Positions 40,765-51,366 of a stretch of DNA of 64,000 bases are shown here, piece after piece. Position 1 is the stretch's first letter. Each line of letters starts with the position of its first letter. The notes below the pieces were generated by a model that was not told the DNA's origin, did not search any database, and saw only the letters and a program-made list of their open reading frames with translations. Location: NCBI RefSeq assembly GCF_000712075.1, contig NZ_JONW01000008.1, positions 248,001-312,000 of the forward strand. Direction: 5' to 3'. Origin of the DNA: Caulobacter sp. UNC358MFTsu5.1 (GTDB lineage Bacteria > Pseudomonadota > Alphaproteobacteria > Caulobacterales > Caulobacteraceae). The position numbers were made by a program, and so were the translations under genes.

Positions 40765-42873
40765 CTAGACCATCCCCACGGTGCGCAGGCGGGCGCGGGG
40801 GTGGATTTCGTTCTGGCTCATCACCACGGTCTGGCCGCGGAAGCGCTCGATGATCGAGCGGACATAGGGCCGCACGCCGGGGCTGGTCAGCAGCACCGCG
40901 CTGTCGCCGGCCATGGCGGCGCGGTCGAAGGCGTCGCGCACGCCGCGGATGAAGTCCTGCAGGCGCGAGGGGGCCAGGGCCAGCTGCTTGTCCTCGCCCG
41001 GACCGACCAGGGCCTCGGCGAAGGCCTGCTCCCACTCGGCCGACAGGGTGATGATCGGCAGGGCGCCGTCCTCGCCGCGGTTGGCCCAGCACAGCTGACG
41101 GCCGATGCGGGCGCGGACCTGCTCGGTCAGCTGCACCACCGAGCCGGTGTGCGGCGCGGCCTCGCCGATGCCCTCCAGGATCTGCGGCAGGTCGCGGATC
41201 GACACGCGCTCCTTCAGCAGGGCCTGCAGGACGCGCTGGATGGTCGTGGCGCTGACCACCGAGGGGATCAGGTCGTCGACCAGCTTCTTCTGCCCCTCGG
41301 GCAGCTCCTTCAGCAGCTTCTGCACCTCGGCGTAGGAGAGCAGGTCGGCCATGTTCTCCTTGAGGATCTCGGTCAGGTGCGTGGTCAGCACGGTGGCCGG
41401 ATCGACGATGGTGTAGCCGCGGAAGGTGGCCTCCTCGCGCATGGCCTCCTCGACCCAGGTGGCGGGCAGGCCGAAGGCCGGCTCGCGCACGTGCTCGCCG
41501 GGCAGCTCCACCTGGCCGCCGCGCGGGTCCATGGCCATCAGGCAGCCCAGGCGCACCTCGCCGGTCCCAGCCTCCATCTCCTTGATCCGGATGGCGTAGC
41601 CCTGGTTGGCCAGGCGCATGTTGTCCAGGATGCGGACCGGCGGCATGACGAAGCCGAACTCGGTGGCCAGGGTCTTGCGCAGGGCGCGGATCTGGTCGGT
41701 CAGCTTGCGGCCGTCCAGGTCGTTGATCAGGGTCAGCAGGCCGTAGCCCAGCTCGATCTTGACGTCGTCGATGGCCAGGGAGGCGCTGATCGGCTCCTCC
41801 TCGGGCTCGGCCGCCGCGGCGGCGGCTTCCAGCTCGGCCGGGCTCAGGGGCTCGGGCTCCTTGGCCTTGGTCGCGCGGCGATAGGCCAGGAAGCCGGCCC
41901 CGGCGGCCAGGGCCGCGAACGGGATGATCGGCATGCCCGGGATCAGCGCGATCACCCCGGCCGAGGCCGAGACCATGCCCAGGGCGACCGGGTTCATGGC
42001 CAGCTGGGTGGTCAGGGCCTTGTTGGCGCTGCCCTCGACGCCGGCCTTGGACACGACCATGCCGGCGGCGATCGAGATGATCAGGGCCGGGATCTGGCTG
42101 ACCAGGCCGTCGCCGATGGTCATGATGGTGTAGGAGGCCGAGGCCTCGCCGATCGGCATCTTGTGCTGGACGACGCCGATCAGGATGCCGCCGACGATGT
42201 TGATGCCGGTGATGATCAGGCCGGCGACCGCGTCGCCCTTCACGAACTTGCTGGCGCCGTCCATGGCCCCGAAGAAGGTCGATTCCGCCTCCAGGTCCTT
42301 GCGGCGCTGTTTGGCGGTGTCCTGGTCGATCAGGCCGGTCGACAGGTCGGCGTCGATGGCCATCTGCTTGCCGGGCATGGCGTCCAGGGTGAAGCGGGCC
42401 GCGACTTCCGCGATCCGGCCCGAACCCTTGGTGACAACCATGAAGTTCACCACCACCAGGATGATGAAGACGATCACCCCGATGACGAAGTTGCCCTGCA
42501 TCATCAGGTTGCCGAAGGCGGCGATGACCGCGCCGGCCCCGTGCGAGCCCTCCTGGCCATGGCCGAGGATCAGGCGCGTGGAGGCCACGTTCAGGCCCAG
42601 GCGATAGAGGGTCGCGACCAGCAGGACGGTCGGGAACGAGGTGAATTCCAGCGGCTTCTTGATCAGCACCGCCGTCATCAGGATCAGGACCGAGCCCGTC
42701 ACCGAAATGGCCAGCAGCAGGTCCAGCAGCATCGGCGGGACCGGGATGATCAGCAGGACGATGATGCCCACGACGCCCAGGGCCAGTCCCATTTCGCCGC
42801 GCAGGATCCCTTCCCACAGCGCCTTGGGGCTGGGGATGGAGGTTGCGGCCTTGGGGACGGCGGCGTCAGCCAT
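40765..42873 (-). CDS. flhA: Flagellar export gate protein FlhA
   Basis: 702 residues. Eight N-terminal transmembrane helices and a large cytoplasmic domain. The FHIPEP family signature is around RFTLDAMPGKQMAIDADLSTGLID; GASKFVKGDAVAGLIITGINIVGG follows. The cytoplasmic part (about 355-702) contains DLDGRKLTDQIRALRKTLATEFG and the C-terminal ending. It forms the export gate ring at the inner membrane. A CtrA-like box and a GAATC methylation site lie in the 168 bp between it and flbD. Confidence 0.96.
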   Translation of the reverse strand: MADAAVPKAATSIPSPKALWEGILRGEMGLALGVVGIIVLLIIPVPPMLLDLLLAISVTGSVLILMTAVLIKKPLEFTSFPTVLLVATLYRLGLNVASTRLILGHGQEGSHGAGAVIAAFGNLMMQGNFVIGVIVFIILVVVNFMVVTKGSGRIAEVAARFTLDAMPGKQMAIDADLSTGLIDQDTAKQRRKDLEAESTFFGAMDGASKFVKGDAVAGLIITGINIVGGILIGVVQHKMPIGEASASYTIMTIGDGLVSQIPALIISIAAGMVVSKAGVEGSANKALTTQLAMNPVALGMVSASAGVIALIPGMPIIPFAALAAGAGFLAYRRATKAKEPEPLSPAELEAAAAAAEPEEEPISASLAIDDVKIELGYGLLTLINDLDGRKLTDQIRALRKTLATEFGFVMPPVRILDNMRLANQGYAIRIKEMEAGTGEVRLGCLMAMDPRGGQVELPGEHVREPAFGLPATWVEEAMREEATFRGYTIVDPATVLTTHLTEILKENMADLLSYAEVQKLLKELPEGQKKLVDDLIPSVVSATTIQRVLQALLKERVSIRDLPQILEGIGEAAPHTGSVVQLTEQVRARIGRQLCWANRGEDGALPIITLSAEWEQAFAEALVGPGEDKQLALAPSRLQDFIRGVRDAFDRAAMAGDSAVLLTSPGVRPYVRSIIERFRGQTVVMSQNEIHPRARLRTVGMV

Positions 42874-42901
42874 TCAAATCCTAGATCCCGTAGTGGAGCT
42901 T

Positions 42902-42955
42902 GAATCCGCGATGAAGCGATTTGCGCGAACCCGCCAGGGTCTTAATCGAAATTAG
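42902..42955 (-). promoter_or_regulatory. flhA promoter region with CtrA-like box
   Basis: On the minus strand CTAA-N6-TTAA (complement of 42942-42955, TTAATCGAAATTAG) resembles a CtrA box, and GAATC at 42902-42906 is a CcrM site. The box lies 69 bp upstream of the flhA start. Confidence 0.5.
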
Positions 42956-43041
42956 CCATGTCGGGCGCCGGACCGATGGTCGCGGCCCCCGAACGGAGTT
43001 CATCCAGATCAGGCCGCGGCCACCCCGCCCAAGACTTTCCA

Positions 43042-44406
<1,365 letters not shown>

Positions 44407-44478
44407 CGTTCTATCTCCGTTGGGGCTATGCCGCCCCGGCAGTTCAACTGGTTAAGCGGTACTCGACGTCGCCGACGG

Positions 44479-44814
44479 TCAGCCGGCGGCGTCGCCGTCC
44501 TTGATGATTTCCGTCATGGTCACGCCCAGGCGCTCGTCGACGACGACGACCTCGCCGCGCGCCACCAGGCGGTTGTTCACATAGATGTCGATCGCCTCGC
44601 CGACCTTGCGGTCCAGCTCGAGGATCGAGCCGGCCGACAGCTGCAGCAGCTGGGCCACCGACATGTGGGCCCGGCCCAGCACGGCCGAGATGTTGACCGG
44701 CACGTCGAAGACCGGCGCCAGGTCGGACGCGATCTTGTCGCTGAGTTCGACCGGCATCTCGGAGGCCAGCATCGTGCCGCCGAATTCGTCGAGGGTGAGG
44801 TTGTCTTCGGACAT
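44479..44814 (-). CDS. fliN: Flagellar motor switch protein FliN
   Basis: 111 residues. The C-terminal ~75 residues are the SpoA/FliN domain: VFDVPVNISAVLGRAHMSVAQLLQLSAGSILELDRKVGEAIDIYVNNRLVARGEVVVVDERLGVTMTEII. C-ring component in the cytoplasm. Five bp after fliH, so cotranscribed and probably coupled. Confidence 0.95.
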   Translation of the reverse strand: MSEDNLTLDEFGGTMLASEMPVELSDKIASDLAPVFDVPVNISAVLGRAHMSVAQLLQLSAGSILELDRKVGEAIDIYVNNRLVARGEVVVVDERLGVTMTEIIKDGDAAG

Positions 44815-44819
44815 GGCGG

Positions 44820-45464
44820 TCAGCTTTCGCTAGGCAGAAGGGGTTCGGCGTGGAGCCCTTCGGCCGCGATCGCGGCTTCCAGGGCCTGGGTGACGCGGGC
44901 GGCCGCGTCGGTCGGGTCGAAGGCCGCACGGCCGTCGCCCCAGTCGAGGACGAAGGCGGCGGCCGGCAGGTGGGCATCGGCGCGGGCCAGGATCTGACCG
45001 GGGAAGCCGATGGCGTTGGCGGTCTGCTCCAGGGCGGCCTGGGTGCGCTCGACCAGGTGCGGGGCGACCCGCACGGTCAGCTTCGGGCTGGCCTCGACCT
45101 CGCGGGCCAGGGCCGTCAGGGCCGCCTGGGCGGGTTGGGCCGGGAACTGGTCCAGCGCCGCGTCGGCGATGGCCCGGCCGCAGGCCAGGGCCAGCATCGC
45201 CGAGCCTTCGCGGTGCTCGTGGGCCACGGCCGTCAGGGTCGAGAAGGCGCCGTGGATCGCCTGGCCGATGGCGTTCAGGGCCATGGCGGCCTCGCGCTCG
45301 GACTGGGCGACGGCCGACTGCTCGCCGGCGGCGTAGGCCTCGGCCTTGGCGGCCTCCAGCTCCTCCAGCGTGAAGTTCTTCTTCACCCGCGCGGGCGCGG
45401 TCATGCCGCCGTGGTCGTCGAACACGGTGTCGAAGGTGAAGCGGCGGGGGGTCATGTCGGTCAT
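44820..45464 (-). CDS. fliH: Flagellar export regulator FliH (FlbE)
   Basis: 214 residues. Start [20 protein letters not shown]; helical middle with [23 protein letters not shown]-terminal V-ATPase-E-like domain. FliH homologues are weakly conserved, and the position between fliG and fliN, where Caulobacter has flbE, supports the call. It would bind FliI and dock it at the C ring. Confidence 0.88.
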   Translation of the reverse strand: MTDMTPRRFTFDTVFDDHGGMTAPARVKKNFTLEELEAAKAEAYAAGEQSAVAQSEREAAMALNAIGQAIHGAFSTLTAVAHEHREGSAMLALACGRAIADAALDQFPAQPAQAALTALAREVEASPKLTVRVAPHLVERTQAALEQTANAIGFPGQILARADAHLPAAAFVLDWGDGRAAFDPTDAAARVTQALEAAIAAEGLHAEPLLPSES

Positions 45465-45476
45465 TCAGCCATCCCC

Positions 45477-46493
45477 CTAGTAGATCAGTTCGTCTTCGGC
45501 GCCGGCGCCGGCCAGCATGATCTCGCCCTTGGCGGCCAGGTCCTTGGCGACCTGCACCATGGCGACCTGGGCCTGGTCGACGTCCTTCAGGCGGACCGGG
45601 CCCATGCTTTCCATGTCCTCGCGCATGATCTTCGAAGCGCGTTCCGACATGTTCGAGAAGAACATCTCGCGCAGCTTGTCCGAGGCGCCCTTCAGGGCCA
45701 GGGCCAGCTGTTCCTTGCCGGTGGCGCGCAGCAGGGTCTGGACGCCGCCCGGATCCAGCTTCGACAGGTCCTCGAACACGAACATCAGGGCGCGGATGCG
45801 CTCGGCCGCCTCGCGGTTGCGCTCTTCCAGGGCGGCGATGAAGCGGGCCTCGGTCTGGCGGTCGAAGTTGTTGAAGATCTCGGCCATCATCTCGTGGCTG
45901 TCGCGCTTGGACGTGCGCGCCAGGTTCGACATGAATTCGGTGCGCAGGGTCTGCTCGATCTTGTCGAGGATCTCGCGCTGGACCGGCTCCATCCGCAGCA
46001 TGCGGGTGACGCATTCCAGGGCGAAGTCCTCCGGCAGCGAGGCCAGCACGCGCGCGGCGTGGTCGCTCTTCACCTTCGACAGCACCACCGCGACGGTCTG
46101 CGGGTATTCGTTCTTCAGATAGTTGGCGAGCACCGCCTCGTTCACGTTGCCCAGCTTGTCCCACATGGTCCGACCCGCGGGACCGCGGATCTCTTCCATG
46201 AGCTGGTCGACCTTCTCCTGCGGCATGAACGACGCCAGCAGGCGCTGGGTCTGCTCGTAGGAGCCCATGATCGCGCCGGTCGAGCTCATGCCCGAGACGA
46301 ACTCGACCAGCAGCTCTTCCACGACCGAGGCCGAGACCGTGCCCAGGCCGGCCATGGCCTGGGAGACTTCCTTGATCTCTTCGTCGTCCAGGGCTTCCCA
46401 GATCGCGGTGTGCTCTTCGCCCAGGGCGAGCAGCACGATCGCGGCCTTTTCCGGCCCGGCGAGTTTCTTCACGTCGTTGACGGAGGTCTTCAT
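45477..46493 (-). CDS. fliG: Flagellar motor switch protein FliG
   Basis: 338 residues in three helical domains. N-terminal FliF-binding part ([39 protein letters not shown]), the middle [26 protein letters not shown], and the C-terminal torque helix [63 protein letters not shown] with alternating charges. Three bp after fliF. Confidence 0.97.
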   Translation of the reverse strand: MKTSVNDVKKLAGPEKAAIVLLALGEEHTAIWEALDDEEIKEVSQAMAGLGTVSASVVEELLVEFVSGMSSTGAIMGSYEQTQRLLASFMPQEKVDQLMEEIRGPAGRTMWDKLGNVNEAVLANYLKNEYPQTVAVVLSKVKSDHAARVLASLPEDFALECVTRMLRMEPVQREILDKIEQTLRTEFMSNLARTSKRDSHEMMAEIFNNFDRQTEARFIAALEERNREAAERIRALMFVFEDLSKLDPGGVQTLLRATGKEQLALALKGASDKLREMFFSNMSERASKIMREDMESMGPVRLKDVDQAQVAMVQVAKDLAAKGEIMLAGAGAEDELIY

Positions 46494-46496
46494 CGC

Positions 46497-48194
46497 TTAC
46501 TCCGACTCGTGCAGCCAGGAGCGGAGGATCGCGACGGATTCCTCGGGGTGCTTTTCGACGAACTCGGAGACCCGCTTGATCGACGAGGCCTTCACCTGGC
46601 CCTCGATCTTGGCGATGTCGATGCGCTGGTCCATGTCGCTGACCGGGCCGGCGATGGCGATGGCCTCGCCCGACTGGTCGATGACGACTTCCTGTGTGGT
46701 GCCGTCCGACAGGGTGACCATGCGGGTCACCTGCGGCGTGGCCAGGGCCATGCCCAGCGGGGTCGGCGGCGGGCTCATCAGGCTCTTCAGGAACGGGCGG
46801 ACCGCGAACAACAGGATCAGCAGGGCGACGACCGCCAGCACGCCCAGCTCGGCGATGCGCATCAGGTCGTTCTTGTCCATGCCGTCCAGCAGGCCGGCCT
46901 TGCCCAGGCCCTGGTCCTCGGGCTGCGGGAAGCGGACGTTGACCACCGAGACCTGGTCGCCGCGCGAGGCGTCGAAGCCGACCGCGGTCTTCACCAGCTG
47001 CTCCAGCTGGGCCATCTCGGCGGCGGTGCGCGGGGTGTAGGCGCCCGGCTTGCCGTCCTTGCCCGGAGGGGCGACGATCCCGTCGACGGCCACGGCCACG
47101 GCGACCTTGCGGACCTTGCCCGGCTCCTGGACGGTGGTCGTGGTGCTTTCCGAGATCTCGTAGTTGGTGACGCTCTCGTTGCTGTTGGACTTGGAGCCCA
47201 GCGGCTGGAAGCCGTTCGGGGTCTGGCCCGGGATGTTCTGGGTCGAGGTGACGCCGCCGGTGTCGTCGTTCTTGGTCTCGCTGGCGTCGTTGGCGTTGGT
47301 GCTTTCCGAGCGGATGACCTGGCCGTCCGGATCGAACTTGCGCTCCTGGGTGGTGACGCGGTTCAGGTCGAGATCGGCGGTGACGTTGACGCGCGCCTTG
47401 CCCGGGCCCAGTACGCCGTCGATCATGTCCTTGACCGTCTTGGCGATGCGGCCCTCGGCCTCGCTCTTGGCGTCCTGGGCCAGCTTGCCGGCCAGGCTCT
47501 CGTCGCTGCCGGCCGACAGGGTCTTGCCGTGCTGGTCGATGACGTTGACGGCGTCGGGCTTCATGCCGGCGACCGAACCGGCCACCAGGTTCTGGACGGC
47601 GCGGACCATGTCGGCCGACGGTTCGCGGCCCATACTGATGGTGACGGCGGCGGTCGGCTTCTCGGCGTCTTCCTCGAACAGCTGACGCTTGGGGATCACC
47701 AGGTGGACGCGGGCGGCGCGCACGCCGTCCCAGCCCTGGATGGTGCGCTCCAGCTCGCCCTGCAGGGCGCGCTGGCGGTTCAGCTGCTGGACGAAGTCGG
47801 TCTGGCCCAGGGCGCTGGAGGTGTCGAAGATTTCGTAGCCGACCGAGCCCGAGGTCACGAGGCCCTTGGTGAAGATCAGCTGGCGGGCGGAATTGACCTT
47901 GTCGCGCGCGACATAGATCGTCGCGCCGTCGGCCTTGGTCTCGTACTTGATGCCCGCCTGGTCGAGGGCGGCGGTGGCGGCGGCGGATTCCTTGGGGTCG
48001 ACGTTCGACAGCAGCAGCTCGTTGGGCTGCTTGCTCATCATCATCATCACGGCGGCGATCACGGCGATCGCGCCCGCGGCGACGCCAATCAGGGCGGCCA
48101 GACGACCGACGCCAAATCGTTGAATCGCACCGAGGAACTTGTCCAACCTACGCCCCAAACCCTGAACGGCCTCCCGACGAGGACGCTTAGCCAC
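46497..48194 (-). CDS. fliF: Flagellar MS-ring protein FliF
   Basis: 565 residues from the GTG at 48194. TM helix 1 near residues 30-52 ([22 protein letters not shown]), then the secretin-like YscJ/FliF domain ([26 protein letters not shown]), the FliF C-terminal domain, and TM helix 2 near 445-470 before the FliG-binding tail. It founds the basal body in the inner membrane. First gene of the fliF-fliG-fliH-fliN-flbD operon; the upstream region has an inverted repeat with CtrA-like layout. Confidence 0.97.
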   Translation of the reverse strand: MAKRPRREAVQGLGRRLDKFLGAIQRFGVGRLAALIGVAAGAIAVIAAVMMMMSKQPNELLLSNVDPKESAAATAALDQAGIKYETKADGATIYVARDKVNSARQLIFTKGLVTSGSVGYEIFDTSSALGQTDFVQQLNRQRALQGELERTIQGWDGVRAARVHLVIPKRQLFEEDAEKPTAAVTISMGREPSADMVRAVQNLVAGSVAGMKPDAVNVIDQHGKTLSAGSDESLAGKLAQDAKSEAEGRIAKTVKDMIDGVLGPGKARVNVTADLDLNRVTTQERKFDPDGQVIRSESTNANDASETKNDDTGGVTSTQNIPGQTPNGFQPLGSKSNSNESVTNYEISESTTTTVQEPGKVRKVAVAVAVDGIVAPPGKDGKPGAYTPRTAAEMAQLEQLVKTAVGFDASRGDQVSVVNVRFPQPEDQGLGKAGLLDGMDKNDLMRIAELGVLAVVALLILLFAVRPFLKSLMSPPPTPLGMALATPQVTRMVTLSDGTTQEVVIDQSGEAIAIAGPVSDMDQRIDIAKIEGQVKASSIKRVSEFVEKHPEESVAILRSWLHESE

Positions 48195-48240
48195 ACGCGC
48201 CGGAGCACGCCGTCGCTAGGCAGGATTTACCCAGTGCAAG

Positions 48241-48292
48241 GTAAACGGGTCGTTTACAAAAGGGGGCGCCAAGGGGGTGGCGGGGGCGCCAA
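48241..48292 (-). promoter_or_regulatory. fliF promoter region: inverted repeat and twin GGGGGCGCCAA
   Basis: GTAAACGGGTCGTTTAC (48241-48257) is a perfect inverted repeat with 7-bp arms; on the minus strand it gives TAAA-N7-TTTAC, a relaxed CtrA box. Next to it GGGGGCGCCAA occurs twice, 20 bp apart (48262 and 48282), on one face of the helix; a second regulator such as FlbD could bind there. Confidence 0.5.
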
Positions 48293-48298
48293 AAGGTC

Positions 48299-48327
48299 GC
48301 GGCCGCGTCCCAGGGGAACGCGGCCGC
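48299..48327 (-). terminator. Hairpin downstream of sciP
   Basis: GCGGCCGCGT pairs perfectly with ACGCGGCCGC around a 9-nt loop; read on the minus strand it is followed by GACCTTTTGG. It lies 70 bp after the sciP stop and separates sciP from the fliF promoter. Confidence 0.65.
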
Positions 48328-48396
48328 CGATCTGTACAACTGGGCTCGCCGGAGGGGTGAAACCCCGGCGTTCCCTTACGCTTCAACGCCCGCCGA

Positions 48397-48678
48397 CTAG
48401 CGGTACTGCTGAAGCCGCGTGGTCCGAAGACCCGCCAGGCCGTGACGGTCGATCGATTGTTGCCAGGCGAGGAATTCCTCGTTGGTCAACTTGTACCGAT
48501 CGCACGCCTCGTCGAGCGAGAGGAGACCACCGCGGACGGCGGCCACCACCTCGGCCTTGCGCCGGATCACCCAACGCTGGGTTTCCGGAGGCGGCAAGTC
48601 GGAGAGAGTCAGCGGCGCGCCGGTCGGACCGATCACGTACTTCTCACCCCGGCTGTTCGTGCGCTGCTGCTGCAACAT
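48397..48678 (-). CDS. sciP: CtrA inhibitory protein SciP (DUF1153)
   Basis: 93 residues from the ATG at 48678. DUF1153 helix-turn-helix protein: YVIGPTGAPLTLSDLPPPETQRWVIRRKAEVVAAVRGGLLSLDEACDRYKLTNEEFLAWQQSIDRHGLAGLRTTRLQQYR, the known SciP sequence pattern. In Caulobacter it accumulates in G1 swarmer cells and blocks transcription of CtrA targets, including ctrA. The promoter region has a TTAA-N6-TTAA box. Its place next to flgE and fliF matches Caulobacter crescentus. Confidence 0.96.
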   Translation of the reverse strand: MLQQQRTNSRGEKYVIGPTGAPLTLSDLPPPETQRWVIRRKAEVVAAVRGGLLSLDEACDRYKLTNEEFLAWQQSIDRHGLAGLRTTRLQQYR

Positions 48679-48819
48679 GGCTTTACGCCTTTCCCACAAC
48701 CATCACTGTTGGAGAGGAACATACGCGCCGGGAAATAACAGGCGCTTAATTCCAATAGTAAAGAAAGACTGAAACACGAGGCTTTCTCCCTACTCCTGTG
48801 ATGTATCAATGTGACACAG

Positions 48820-48852
48820 GGTAATTAAGGTCAGTTAAGACCTGTAATTACC
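48820..48852. promoter_or_regulatory. Long hairpin at the flgE stop containing a TTAA-N6-TTAA box
   Basis: GGTAATTA-AGGTC at the left pairs with GACCT-G-TAATTACC at the right, 13 pairs with a single bulged G and AGTTAA in the loop. It covers the flgE stop codon. The same bases contain TTAAGGTCAGTTAA (48825-48838), a CtrA-like box about 145 bp upstream of sciP. It could be a flgE terminator, a CtrA site or both. Confidence 0.5.
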
Positions 48853-50545
48853 GCTTAATGCTCAGAAGCTCTTCTAGCATCTGGTCAGCGGTGGTGATGA
48901 TCTTCGACGAAGCCGAATAGGCTCTTTGCGTCGTGATCAACCCCGTGAACTCGGTCGACAGGTCGACCGTCGAAGCTTCCAGCGTGGACGGAGCAATCAC
49001 GCCCGCTCCACCCTGTCCCGGAGTCTTCAAGCTATAGGTGCCGCTTTCGTTGGTGACGCGATATGCATTTCCGTTCACCCCCTTCAATCCGTTGGGGTTC
49101 GAGAACGTGGCGATCGCAACCTGTGCGATCCGGCGCGTGACGCCGTTGTCGAAGATCGCCGAGACATAGCCCTGGTCGTCGACCTCGATGTTGGTCAGGT
49201 TGCCGAAGGCCGTGCCGTTGGTGTTCACCGACTGGACCACCGACTGGCTGTTGTACTGGGTCAAGCCGCCGGCGGCGCTGGCCAGGTCGATCTGGATGTC
49301 CTGGGCGTCGATGCCCAGGCCGTCGGCCCAGCGCGGCGGGGTCACGGCGGGCGGGGCCAGGTTGGTCACGGCCGGGTCCGAGGCGCCGATGTTGATGGCG
49401 GTCGGGGTGACGCCGCCGAACAGGTTGCCGACCGAAGCCAGCTTGCCGTCGGTGGTGAAGGTGACCTTGCCCGAGCTGATCAGGCCGTTGGTGTTGTTGT
49501 CCAGGTCGCCCGGCTTGGCGCGCAGTTCGGCGAACCACTCGTTGGGGCCGGGGCCCTTCAGCAGCGACAGGGTGACGGTGCGCTGGCCGCCCTTGGAGTC
49601 CGAGACCGGGATCTGGATCTCGAAGTCCGGCTTGACGCCCGTGGTCGGGTCTTCGGCGTAGTCCGACATCGAGCGGGTCGCCGGGTCGTAGGCGCCGCTG
49701 TTGACCGCGTCGGTCTTGTTGTTCAGGCCCAGCTGGGTCTGGGTCAGGGTCACCGCGGGCGGGCCGGCGGCGATCTGCACGTTCGGCGCGGTGCCCGGCA
49801 GGGTGGTGCCCGTCAGCAGGCCGGTGATCGGGTCGTAGGTGTTGACGCCCTTGGCGACGGCGACGCCGGCCTGACGGATCTCGACGGCGTACTCGTTACC
49901 GTTGCCGGTCGGGCTGTAGTAGATCGAGTAGTTGTTGGTCGCGCCGCTGCTGTCGACCAGGGCGGTCTTGGTCGACACGGCGTTGGCCGCGGCCGAGACC
50001 GGCTGTTCCGAGCGCAGGTTGGCGTTGACGCCGACGCGGGTGGTCTTCTCGGCGGTGCCGCCGACGGTGCCGACGTTGATCGACGACAGCTGGGTCAGGT
50101 CCGAGGGGTCGGGCGTTATCGTGCCCGTCACCGGATCGGCCAGCCAGCCCTGCAGGTAGAGGCCGGCGTCGTTGCGCAGGTAGCCCAGGTTGTCCAGCTG
50201 GAACGAGCCGGCGCGGGTGAACGAGCGGGTGTCGGTGGCGGTCAGGCCTTCCGGCTTCTCGGTGCCGACGAAGAAGCCCGAGCCGGCGATCGACAGGTCC
50301 AGGTTCGAGGTCGTGGCCTGGGTCAGGCCCTGCTGGCTGACGAACTGGTGGGTCTGGGCCTTCACGCCGCCGGCGCTGTAGGTGGCGTTCTTGCTCTGCG
50401 AGGTGACCAGCGTCGAGAAGTTGGCCGAGCTGCGCTTGTAGCCGACGGTGTTGACGTTGGCGATGTTGTCCGAGATCGCGGCCAGGGCCGACGAGTTCGA
50501 GATCAGGCCGGAAACCCCGGCGAGCATGGCGCTGTTGATGCTCAT
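48848..50545 (-). CDS. flgE: Flagellar hook protein FlgE
   Basis: 565 residues, a usual length for alphaproteobacterial hooks. N-terminal rod signature ISDNIANVNTVGYKRSSANFSTLV, variable Ala/Thr/Asn-rich middle, and conserved end (EASTVDLSTEFTGLITTQRAYSASSKIITTADQMLEELLSIKR). Exported through the hook channel and assembled under the FlgD cap. Follows flgD, with two hairpins in the 123-bp gap. Confidence 0.96.
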   Translation of the reverse strand: MSINSAMLAGVSGLISNSSALAAISDNIANVNTVGYKRSSANFSTLVTSQSKNATYSAGGVKAQTHQFVSQQGLTQATTSNLDLSIAGSGFFVGTEKPEGLTATDTRSFTRAGSFQLDNLGYLRNDAGLYLQGWLADPVTGTITPDPSDLTQLSSINVGTVGGTAEKTTRVGVNANLRSEQPVSAAANAVSTKTALVDSSGATNNYSIYYSPTGNGNEYAVEIRQAGVAVAKGVNTYDPITGLLTGTTLPGTAPNVQIAAGPPAVTLTQTQLGLNNKTDAVNSGAYDPATRSMSDYAEDPTTGVKPDFEIQIPVSDSKGGQRTVTLSLLKGPGPNEWFAELRAKPGDLDNNTNGLISSGKVTFTTDGKLASVGNLFGGVTPTAINIGASDPAVTNLAPPAVTPPRWADGLGIDAQDIQIDLASAAGGLTQYNSQSVVQSVNTNGTAFGNLTNIEVDDQGYVSAIFDNGVTRRIAQVAIATFSNPNGLKGVNGNAYRVTNESGTYSLKTPGQGGAGVIAPSTLEASTVDLSTEFTGLITTQRAYSASSKIITTADQMLEELLSIKR

Positions 50546-50609
50546 GACTGTGATCCTGCGATGAAATTCAAAACGGAAAGGGTTTGAGGGTTCAGCGCGG
50601 TTTGCGTTC

Positions 50610-50648
50610 GGACCCCCGCGGGGGTCCCAGAGGCGTCATTCTGACGCC
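50610..50648 (-). promoter_or_regulatory. Two hairpins in the flgD-flgE gap
   Basis: GGACCCCCGCGGGGGTCC (50610-50627) is an 18-bp perfect palindrome. GGCGTCA-TTC-TGACGCC (50632-50648) is a 7-bp stem. Neither has a T-run. They may stabilise the flgE mRNA end or cut readthrough, letting the abundant hook protein be made at a different level from the FlgD cap. Confidence 0.5.
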
Positions 50649-50668
50649 CGATCATCTTGTTGGTCGGC

Positions 50669-51355
50669 CTAGCTGCTGGCGGCCGGCGCGTCGGTGACGC
50701 CGATCACGGAGTCGATCGGCACCTTGGTGTCGCCGATCCAGACCATGTTCTGACCGCTCTCGTTGGTGACCTTGGTGACGATGCCGTCGATGCGGCCCTT
50801 CGAGGTCGTGGTGATGTTCGAGCCCTCGGGGTCGGTCGCCGTGACCTTGATGGTGTAGGCGCCGCCGGCCGGCTGCACCGTGCCGTCGTCGCTCTTGCCG
50901 TCCCACTCGAAGGTGTGGTCGCCGCCCGACATGTCGTCCGGCAGCTGGGTGCGGATGGTCTTGCCGAACTTGTCGATGACCTCGATCTTGACCCCGGTGG
51001 CCGAGCGGCTCTGGGTGTAGCTCCAGGTCGCCTTGCCGTCCTTGAGCACCGACTTGTCGGTCTCGGCGGTCACCTGCTTGCCCATCAGGTTCACGGCGTC
51101 GCTGATGCCGCCGCTGGTGTTCATGCCCACCAGGGCCGTCAGCAGGTCGTTGGTCACCAGCTGCTGCTCGACCCCCGTCATCTGGGTGATCTGGCTGGTC
51201 ATCTGGGTCGTGTCGGTGGGCGACAGCGGATCCTGGTTCTTCAGCTGGGTGGTCAGCAGCTTGAGGAACGTCTGCTCGTTGTTGGCGAGCGAGTTCCGCG
51301 AGTTGTTGATCTTGTCCGTGATGCTAGTGCCGGTGCTGCTGGTGGCGGCGACCAT
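50669..51355 (-). CDS. flgD: Flagellar hook-capping protein FlgD
   Basis: 228 residues. The N-terminal signature FLKLLTTQLKNQDPLSPTDTTQMTSQITQMTGVEQ is diagnostic. The C-terminal half has the Tudor-like/FnIII hook-cap repeats (GGDHTFEWDGKSDDGTVQPAGGAYTIKV). It caps the growing hook. Directly follows fliK (11-bp gap). Confidence 0.95.
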   Translation of the reverse strand: MVAATSSTGTSITDKINNSRNSLANNEQTFLKLLTTQLKNQDPLSPTDTTQMTSQITQMTGVEQQLVTNDLLTALVGMNTSGGISDAVNLMGKQVTAETDKSVLKDGKATWSYTQSRSATGVKIEVIDKFGKTIRTQLPDDMSGGDHTFEWDGKSDDGTVQPAGGAYTIKVTATDPEGSNITTTSKGRIDGIVTKVTNESGQNMVWIGDTKVPIDSVIGVTDAPAASS

Positions 51356-51366
51356 GGGCGGCTCTC

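Noticed and set aside
40523..42817. Long N-terminal extension of the secreted Thr-rich protein antisense to flhA
   Set aside because: Only the last 180 residues look like protein; a signal peptide and ribosome site set the start at 40522.
44850..48749. A 1299-codon open frame antisense to the fliF-fliG-fliH genes
   Set aside because: It runs through four well-conserved flagellar genes on the other strand and through their intergenic regions, with no recognisable domain.
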